DNA of 64,000 nt. It comes from Pasteurella dagmatis. Its GTDB lineage: Bacteria > Pseudomonadota > Gammaproteobacteria > Enterobacterales > Pasteurellaceae. The stretch is from assembly GCF_900186835.1 (NCBI RefSeq), contig NZ_LT906448.1, forward strand, positions 558,001-622,000, written 5' to 3'. Positions within the stretch are counted from its first letter, which is position 1, and the number at the start of each line of letters is the position of its first letter. Below are positions 60,073-64,000 of this stretch, piece after piece. A program made the position numbers and the translations under genes. The notes under the pieces were generated by a model. That model was not told the DNA's origin. It did no database searches and saw only the letters and a program-made list of their open reading frames with translations.

Positions 60073-61452
60073 ATGGCAAAAGCACCTAAAACTGCTTATG
60101 TATGTAATGACTGTGGCGCAGAATTTTCACGTTGGCAGGGGCAATGTGCGGCTTGTAAGGCGTGGAATACTATTAGTGAAGTTCGGTTAGTTTCTGCTAA
60201 TAATATGCCAAAAGGTGATCGTTTTAGTGGCTATGCAGGTGAAACTCGTGCCAAAATCCAAACGCTTTCTGAAATTAGCTTGCAAGAAACTCCTCGCTTT
60301 TCAAGTGGATTTAATGAGCTTGATCGTGTGCTAGGTGGAGGCGTTGTACCGGGAAGTGCAATCTTAATTGGTGGTCATCCGGGAGCGGGTAAAAGTACCT
60401 TGTTATTACAAGTAATGTGTGGTTTAGCAAAAAGCATGACCGCACTTTATGTGACAGGGGAAGAATCATTACAACAAGTGGCAATGCGTGCAAAACGTTT
60501 GGGTTTGCCAGCGGATAAGCTCAATATGTTATCTGAAACGTCAGTTGAGCAAATTTGTAACCTTGCGGATCAACTTAAACCACAGATTATTGTCATCGAC
60601 TCTATTCAAGTAATGCATTTAGCGGATATTCAATCTTCACCGGGAAGCGTAGCGCAAGTACGTGAATGCGCATCATTTTTAACACGTTATGCCAAAACTC
60701 GCCAAGTAGCGATTATTATGGTAGGACACGTAACAAAAGACGGCACGCTTGCAGGCCCGAAAGTGTTAGAGCATTGTATCGACTGTTCGATCTTATTAGA
60801 AGGCGAGTCTGACTCACGCTATCGCACCTTGCGTAGTCATAAAAACCGTTTTGGCGCGGTGAATGAGTTAGGGGTATTTGCAATGACAGAACAAGGCTTG
60901 CGTGAAGTGAAAAATCCATCTGCGATATTTTTAAGCCGTGGCGAAGAGCAAACCGCAGGCAGCTCAGTCATGGTGATTTGGGAAGGTACTCGTCCGCTGT
61001 TAGTCGAGATTCAAGCCTTGGTGGATCATTCAATGCTAGCTAATCCTCGTCGTGTTGCGGTGGGCTTAGAGCAAAATCGCTTGGCGTTATTATTAGCGGT
61101 TTTACACCGTCACGGTGGATTGCAAATGTCTGATCAAGATGTATTTGTAAATGTAGTTGGTGGAGTTAAAGTCACGGAGACCAGTGCAGATCTTGCTTTA
61201 TTGCTCGCTTTAATTTCTAGTTTTCGCAACCGACCATTGCCGCAAGATTTAGTGGTATTTGGCGAGGTGGGGCTAGCAGGTGAAATTCGCCCAGTACCTA
61301 GTGGTCAAGAGCGTATTAGTGAAGCAGCTAAACATGGTTTTAAACGAGCAATAGTGCCTTATGCAAATCGTCCTAAAAGTGCGGTGCAAAATATGGAAGT
61401 TTTCACAGTGAAAAAGTTAGCAGATGCTTTAGCAATCTTAGATAACTTCTAG
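60073..61452 (+). CDS. radA: DNA repair protein RadA
   Basis: Branch-migration ATPase in recombination and repair. N-terminal C4 zinc finger (CNDCGAEFSRWQGQCAAC), Walker A GGHPGAGKSTLL, the RadA-specific KNRFG motif (SHKNRFGAVNELG) and a Lon-like C-terminal domain. 459 residues, full length. Uptake signals at 60439 (MTALYV) and 61377 (KSAVQN). RadA also takes part in natural transformation in competent bacteria. Confidence 0.96.
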   Translation: MAKAPKTAYVCNDCGAEFSRWQGQCAACKAWNTISEVRLVSANNMPKGDRFSGYAGETRAKIQTLSEISLQETPRFSSGFNELDRVLGGGVVPGSAILIGGHPGAGKSTLLLQVMCGLAKSMTALYVTGEESLQQVAMRAKRLGLPADKLNMLSETSVEQICNLADQLKPQIIVIDSIQVMHLADIQSSPGSVAQVRECASFLTRYAKTRQVAIIMVGHVTKDGTLAGPKVLEHCIDCSILLEGESDSRYRTLRSHKNRFGAVNELGVFAMTEQGLREVKNPSAIFLSRGEEQTAGSSVMVIWEGTRPLLVEIQALVDHSMLANPRRVAVGLEQNRLALLLAVLHRHGGLQMSDQDVFVNVVGGVKVTETSADLALLLALISSFRNRPLPQDLVVFGEVGLAGEIRPVPSGQERISEAAKHGFKRAIVPYANRPKSAVQNMEVFTVKKLADALAILDNF

Positions 61453-61488
61453 TTCTTCACCTTCAATTTAGTAGCAAAAAGTGAAAAG

Positions 61489-61522
61489 ACAGGTAAATGC
61501 GATGTTTACCTGTTATTTTTTT
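61489..61522 (+). terminator. Rho-independent terminator of radA
   Basis: ACAGGTAAA (61489-61497) pairs with TTTACCTGT (61505-61513), then a T run. Confidence 0.82.
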
Positions 61523-61638
61523 ATAAATAAAGCAGATAAGAGAGATTTCTGCTAACTAAAACAAATTAAATTTTGAAAAATGGTGTACAATTGGTTAATC
61601 TCACTACTATTTTGTGGCATTCATCATAGCGAGGAAGT

Positions 61639-62118
61639 ATGGAAAAAAAATTAATGAAAGCGCTTGATAGCATTGATATCAAAATTTTAAATGAATTGCA
61701 GCGTAACGGAAAAATTTCCAATATTGATTTGTCAAAGAAAGTAGGTTTGTCGCCGACTCCTTGTTTAGAGCGCGTGAAGCGTTTAGAAAAGCAAGGTGTA
61801 ATTATGGGCTATCGTGCATTACTTAATCCAGAATTACTTGACTCACCATTATTAGTGATTGTGGAGATTACCTTGATTCGTGGCAAACCAGACGTATTTG
61901 AAGAATTTAATTTAGCTGTTCAACAGCTAGATGAAATTCAAGAGTGTCATTTAGTTTCTGGTGATTTTGACTATTTACTCAAAACTCGTGTGGCTGATAT
62001 GGCTGCCTATCGTAAACTATTAGGAACCACCTTATTACGCTTGCCCGGTGTGAATGACACACGTACTTATGTCGTAATGGAAGAAGTAAAACAAACGAAT
62101 TTTTTACAATTGAAGTAA
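61639..62118 (+). CDS. lrp: Leucine-responsive regulatory protein Lrp
   Basis: Global Lrp/AsnC regulator. HTH at about 15-60 (LNELQRNGKISNIDLSKKVGLSPTPCLERVKRLE), RAM ligand-binding domain after it (ECHLVSGDFDYLLKTRV). 159 residues; GAGGA precedes ATG 61639. ftsK follows 4 bases later, as lrp precedes ftsK in E. coli. Confidence 0.95.
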   Translation: MEKKLMKALDSIDIKILNELQRNGKISNIDLSKKVGLSPTPCLERVKRLEKQGVIMGYRALLNPELLDSPLLVIVEITLIRGKPDVFEEFNLAVQQLDEIQECHLVSGDFDYLLKTRVADMAAYRKLLGTTLLRLPGVNDTRTYVVMEEVKQTNFLQLK

Positions 62119-62122
62119 GCCA

Positions 62123-64000
62123 ATGATTAAACGCATTTCTGAAAAATTTACGCCTAAACAGTATATTTTCAAATTTTTCGCAATTTTGACCGCACTTTTA
62201 GGTTTATATCTATTAGTTGCGTGGTCAAGCTATTCGCCTTTAGATAATTCTTGGGTGTCTTCAGCTTCTCATCAACAAACTATAAATAAAGCGGGTCCAT
62301 TTGGTGCTTGGATAATCGATCTTTTCTTTGTTTTATTCGGTTATGTGGGGCATTTATTTCCATTTATGATTTTTATTTTGCCACTTGCTTGGTTACGTAA
62401 AAAATCAGAAATGGAATTCAGTTGGGCAAAATTTGCTTTACGTTTTTTAGGACTATCGATATTTTTATCCGGTACATGCGTCTTATTTACCTTACTTTTT
62501 TCCCATAACCCTTATTATTTGTCTGGTGGTGTATTAGGTGGCAGTATTGTTACCGCATTATTTTCGTTACTTGATTTTGTGGGATTAATGCTCTCAGGCT
62601 TTGTATTTGCAGTGGTTGGTTTTGTATTGTGTTCAGGTTCCTCGTTAATCCAATGGCTTGTGAAAGCCTATTATTGGTTAACAATGCAAAATGAAGAAAA
62701 ATCTCAGCAAGAAGAAAGCAAAGAAAATCAAGAAGAAAGCACAACAGAACAAATTGAATTCGAGCTTGGTTCAGAAGTGGCTACGGAAAACATTGAGTCT
62801 CAAAAAGTTGTGGCAAATGCAGAAACGCCAATGCAACCAATAATCACAAAACCTGTTGAGGCTACAGTGAGATCTGAACCATTAATTAATATTGAAGGTT
62901 TAGAACGATTAGATTCACAAAAAAATAGTGTAGAAAGTTCGACGAACCAGTTTGATGATGTAAATGCAGTTCAATTAGGTGGTTATGTTGCAGGTCAAGA
63001 AGAACAACTGCCAACAGTAAGTATGGTGGCACCGCCAAGTTTGCATGATGAACTGGCAACTTCGCCAGAATGGAAAAATACTCGTTTATCTGCAATTGAA
63101 GAATTACCAATAGAAACACAAACAGTCAACTTACAAGATGACTTGGCACCAATTCCGACAGTCTCGCTTTCACCGTTAGCCGAAAAAACACAATCAGAAA
63201 TGACCGCACTTGAGTCGGAAGATAATGAAATCGAAAGTGATCTTGCTCGTCAGTTTGCGTTACAAGAACAACAACGTCTTAATGAAATGGCAATGCGAGC
63301 AAAAGAGTTAGATGCAGAAGAAGTGTTAGATCATATTTTAGATAAAAATGATGAAAAAACTGTACAATCGTCAATCTATAAACCTTATGGTGATTCGTTG
63401 ATTCACCCAGCTTTACAACAGCAAGTAACGATAAAAGCCAAACCAACAACACCAATGCCAAGTTTGGATTTATTGGAGCATCGTCCAGCACAAGCACACC
63501 GTGTGACACAAGAGGAAATTCGTGAGACCTCACAGCGTATTGAACACCAATTACGTAATTTTAACGTGAAAGCCACAGTAAAAGGTGTGCTTGTTGGCCC
63601 AGTAGTTACTCGCTATGAACTTGAATTACAACCAGGTGTCAAAGCAGCAAGAGTAACCGGTATCGATACAGATTTAGCGCGTGCGTTAATGTTCCGTTCT
63701 ATTCGTGTTGCAGAAGTGATTCCCGGTAAGCCTTACATTGGTATTGAAACACCAAATGATCATCGTCAAATGGTGACTTTACGTGAGGTGTTGGATAGTG
63801 ATGAGTTCCGTCAATCTAAATCCTTGCTTTCAATGGCGTTAGGTAAAGATATTAGTGGGCATCCAGTAGTAGTAGATTTAGCCAAAATGCCTCATTTATT
63901 GGTGGCAGGCTCAACTGGTTCGGGAAAATCTGTTGGTGTGAACACAATGATTTTAAGTTTGCTTTTCAGAGTTAAACCTGAAGAAGTGAAATTTATTATG
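62123..64000 (+). CDS. ftsK: DNA translocase FtsK (3' end beyond window)
   Basis: Septal DNA pump that resolves and segregates chromosome termini. ATG 62123 (MIKRISEKFTPKQYIFKFF). Four transmembrane segments within about 1-195, a Glu/Gln-rich linker (about 195-430), then the RecA-like motor; Walker A AGSTGSGKSVGVN is near residue 595. 626 codons visible, no stop. Uptake signals at 62189 (inside TM1, LTALL) and 63203. Confidence 0.95.
   Translation, partial: MIKRISEKFTPKQYIFKFFAILTALLGLYLLVAWSSYSPLDNSWVSSASHQQTINKAGPFGAWIIDLFFVLFGYVGHLFPFMIFILPLAWLRKKSEMEFSWAKFALRFLGLSIFLSGTCVLFTLLFSHNPYYLSGGVLGGSIVTALFSLLDFVGLMLSGFVFAVVGFVLCSGSSLIQWLVKAYYWLTMQNEEKSQQEESKENQEESTTEQIEFELGSEVATENIESQKVVANAETPMQPIITKPVEATVRSEPLINIEGLERLDSQKNSVESSTNQFDDVNAVQLGGYVAGQEEQLPTVSMVAPPSLHDELATSPEWKNTRLSAIEELPIETQTVNLQDDLAPIPTVSLSPLAEKTQSEMTALESEDNEIESDLARQFALQEQQRLNEMAMRAKELDAEEVLDHILDKNDEKTVQSSIYKPYGDSLIHPALQQQVTIKAKPTTPMPSLDLLEHRPAQAHRVTQEEIRETSQRIEHQLRNFNVKATVKGVLVGPVVTRYELELQPGVKAARVTGIDTDLARALMFRSIRVAEVIPGKPYIGIETPNDHRQMVTLREVLDSDEFRQSKSLLSMALGKDISGHPVVVDLAKMPHLLVAGSTGSGKSVGVNTMILSLLFRVKPEEVKFIM

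Overview
The window is chromosomal DNA of a member of the Pasteurellaceae, from the Haemophilus/Aggregatibacter side of the family. It is AT-rich. By eye I count 43 exact copies of the Haemophilus-type DNA uptake signal core AAGTGCGGT (23 forward, 20 reverse), about one per 1.5 kb. The proteins closely resemble Haemophilus ones (OmpP2-type porin, HtrB/LpxL, HldE, YfeABCD, PtsHI-Crr, PDH complex). I cannot name the species. No prophage, insertion sequence, CRISPR array or rRNA operon is visible; this is compact core genome.

Layout. 1-2765 (minus): amiB (cut by the window edge), tsaE, two tandem tRNA-Gly(GCC) genes with their own promoter, and orn. 2848-6783 (plus): rsgA, then the phosphotransferase operon ptsH-ptsI-crr behind a promoter with a CRP site at the class I position. 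7259-13420 (plus): the pyruvate dehydrogenase genes aceE-aceF-lpdA, with stem-loops between the genes and a structured 475-base leader. 13621-14070 (minus): a UmuD-like protein lacking the catalytic Ser and Lys, behind two tandem LexA boxes; this is the most unusual locus here. 14435-18412 (plus): sstT, a stomatin-like/NfeD pair, a quinone-reductase-like flavoprotein and a YcdY-type chaperone. 18505-21092: lpxL and hldE, divergent lipid A and LPS core genes. 21181-21480 carries what looks like a dispersed intergenic repeat. 21511-23579 (minus): nuclease-csdA-csdE. 23706-28144 (plus): lrgA-lrgB-dgt-uup.

28294-36183 (minus): a Na+-dependent transporter, nth and the complete rsxABCDGE electron-transport operon; RsxC has four C-terminal Ala/Lys-rich repeats, some carrying uptake signals. 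36184-36860 is a 677-base AT-rich intergenic region with a perfect CRP site, a weaker second one and several stem-loops, leading to a porin gene. 37993-48863: prmB, smrB, then a block matching the Enterobacterales order yccS-yccF-mgsA-yccT-yccX-tusE-yccA-tRNA-Ser(UGA), interrupted by a Fur-type yfeABCD metal importer between acyP and tusE.

48935-52257: znuB and znuC diverge from the M23 endopeptidase mepM, with a Zur-like box in the shared region. 52353-56805 (minus): ygiM, cca, lolB, ispE, prs. 56870-58842 (minus): a DUF47 regulator and a Pit phosphate transporter. 59015-64000 (plus): a CYTH protein, radA, lrp and the first 626 codons of ftsK.

Themes that link the genes are sugar uptake and pyruvate oxidation (pts, PDH), redox and sulfur handling (rsx, csd, tusE, nth), metal import tied to cell-wall growth (yfe, znu, mepM, amiB), outer-membrane construction (lpxL, hldE, lolB, porin), and the frequent use of uptake-signal sequences as linkers in proteins and as arms of terminators.
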